Source of the DNA: Bacillus tuaregi
GTDB lineage: Bacteria > Bacillota > Bacilli > Bacillales > Cytobacillaceae
Assembly (NCBI RefSeq): GCF_900104575.1
Contig: NZ_LT629730.1
Coordinates: forward strand, 62,001-126,000
Direction: 5' to 3'
DNA length: 64,000 bases
Part shown: positions 63,237 to 64,000 of the stretch, piece by piece
Position numbering within the stretch: position 1 is the first letter of the stretch
Layout of the letters: every line of letters starts with the position of its first letter
The notes under the pieces: model-generated
Database searches by the model: none
Told to the model about the DNA's origin: nothing
The model's input: the letters and a program-made list of their open reading frames with translations, nothing else
Translations under genes and position numbers: made by a program

Positions 63237-64000
63237 TCACTGTGGTCGATAGTTGTTAATCACTTTTTCCAAATAACGATGAAACTCCTGTTTGAAAATA
63301 CCGCCGTCTACAATTTGGGCATTTGCTCCTAACTGTAAAATAAAACGATAGGCGTTCTCCACATTTGGAAGCTTCAAGTCTGCATAGTAGGTGTCATCAT
63401 CACACGGTGTAATCACTGAGATGCCAAAGCGTTCAATAATGATATCGCGGACCCGCATATTCGCTTTCAACCGAACCGGATAAACTGGAGGGAGCTTATC
63501 CTTTGGAATTTTGTCGATGACGCTATAATCTCGTGCCTGAAAAGTTTCGTTTGTAAATTGCAAATTCGACATGCGCGCCAAGCGAAAGGTGCGAAAATCC
63601 TCTCGTTCATAGCTATAGCCCTGTAAGTACCAGCGCTCCCCTTTATACATCAAGTGATAGGGTTCAACTTTGCGAGAGGAGTGTGTGCCATTTACATCAT
63701 AGTAGTCAAATTGGACGATAATCTGATCGCGAATGGCCTCTTGTAAAGACTCAGCGACCGCCTTCAATTCCTCTGTTCCTGGCCACCCGGTAAAATGCAA
63801 AGAAAAATCCAGCTCATCGTTTTGTTGTTCCGTTTGCATAGCACGGATTTTCGTGATGGTTGATTTGATTTCCGGACTTTGAATCAACTGCTCCACACCA
63901 TGTAAGGCCGTTAATATATTTTGTAAATCCTTTGAGGTTAACAGCTTTTTATCCACCTTATAGGTAGACATGAGTCCAATTCCACCATCTCGACCCGGAA
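63237..64000 (-). CDS. YafY-type WYL-domain transcriptional regulator (N-terminus off the window)
   Basis: The reverse frame is open to the window edge, reading PGRDGGIGLMSTYKVDKKLLTSKDLQNILTAL. The PGRDGG(I/Y)xL motif is the wing of the N-terminal HTH_11, so the ATG at 63971 is internal and the DNA-binding part lies outside. The WYL domain (DQIIVQFDYYDVNGTHSSRKVEPYHLMYKGERWYLQGYSYEREDFRTFRLARM) and the WCX-like C-terminus (VRDIIIERFGISVITPCDDDTYYADLKLPN) follow. Such regulators sense nucleic-acid or small ligands; the target is unknown. Confidence 0.9.
   Translation of the reverse strand, partial: PGRDGGIGLMSTYKVDKKLLTSKDLQNILTALHGVEQLIQSPEIKSTITKIRAMQTEQQNDELDFSLHFTGWPGTEELKAVAESLQEAIRDQIIVQFDYYDVNGTHSSRKVEPYHLMYKGERWYLQGYSYEREDFRTFRLARMSNLQFTNETFQARDYSVIDKIPKDKLPPVYPVRLKANMRVRDIIIERFGISVITPCDDDTYYADLKLPNVENAYRFILQLGANAQIVDGGIFKQEFHRYLEKVINNYRPQ

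Overview
The window looks like the chromosome of a low-GC, endospore-forming Bacillaceae member (Bacillus, Neobacillus or Mesobacillus type). The evidence is an SR1/SR1P dual-function RNA, SLH-domain envelope proteins, DUF4183 proteins, strong AAGGAGG-type ribosome binding sites, CcpA-type cre sites, a Bacillus-type Fnr box and a TPP riboswitch ahead of thiC. The species cannot be fixed from sequence reading alone.

Layout. 0-2.8 kb: partial degV, a small membrane protein, a triple-rhodanese lipoprotein and the SR1 locus. 2.9-15.6 kb: a dha-type glycerol regulon. The oxidative branch (glpF, dhaKL, gldA) is on the minus strand. A PocR/AraC regulator and a B12-dependent glycerol/diol dehydratase, its reactivase and 1,3-propanediol dehydrogenase are on the plus strand. 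No microcompartment shell genes are present. The reductive half is rich in AGA and ATA codons, which suggests acquisition from a Clostridium-like donor. 15.8-22.8 kb: a serine catabolism locus (YheO-type regulator, sdaAB, sdaAA, serine permease and a degenerate SdaAA-SdaAB-like fusion). 22.9-31.9 kb: an arginine-deiminase-like locus in which a DDAH-like amidinotransferase-family enzyme takes the place of ArcA, with a carbamoyltransferase, a YfcC transporter, carbamate kinase, a YjiH protein and a PucR regulator. The carbamoyltransferase operon and the carbamate kinase gene have promoters with the same architecture. 32-34.2 kb: thiC and its TPP riboswitch. 34.4-40.3 kb: two DUF4183 genes and a large SLH protein, followed by an IS3-family element. 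41.7-49.8 kb: a complete rhamnose regulon ending in lactaldehyde reductase, whose 1,2-propanediol product could feed the diol dehydratase. 50-54.2 kb: an Fnr/CcpA-type promoter driving a flavin-dependent fumarate-reductase-like lipoprotein, and an Old-Yellow-type oxidoreductase. 54.5-64 kb: a truncated LysR gene, a chemoreceptor, two duplicated lipoproteins, an SLH/PQQ-propeller protein and a partial WYL regulator.

The most unusual signal is two families of dispersed repeats that colonise gene 3' ends. R1 (seven copies with both ends plus a fragment) is 134-227 bp with strong internal hairpins. It resembles a non-autonomous IS200/IS605-like element, always lies in the same orientation as the upstream gene, and is often inside operons. 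R2 is a composite 3'-UTR module: a TGACAGGCACC box, a GGGACAGGTCC box, then a terminator whose stem shows compensatory changes. R1 and R2 copies supply the stop codon or the C-terminal residues of about ten genes in this window.
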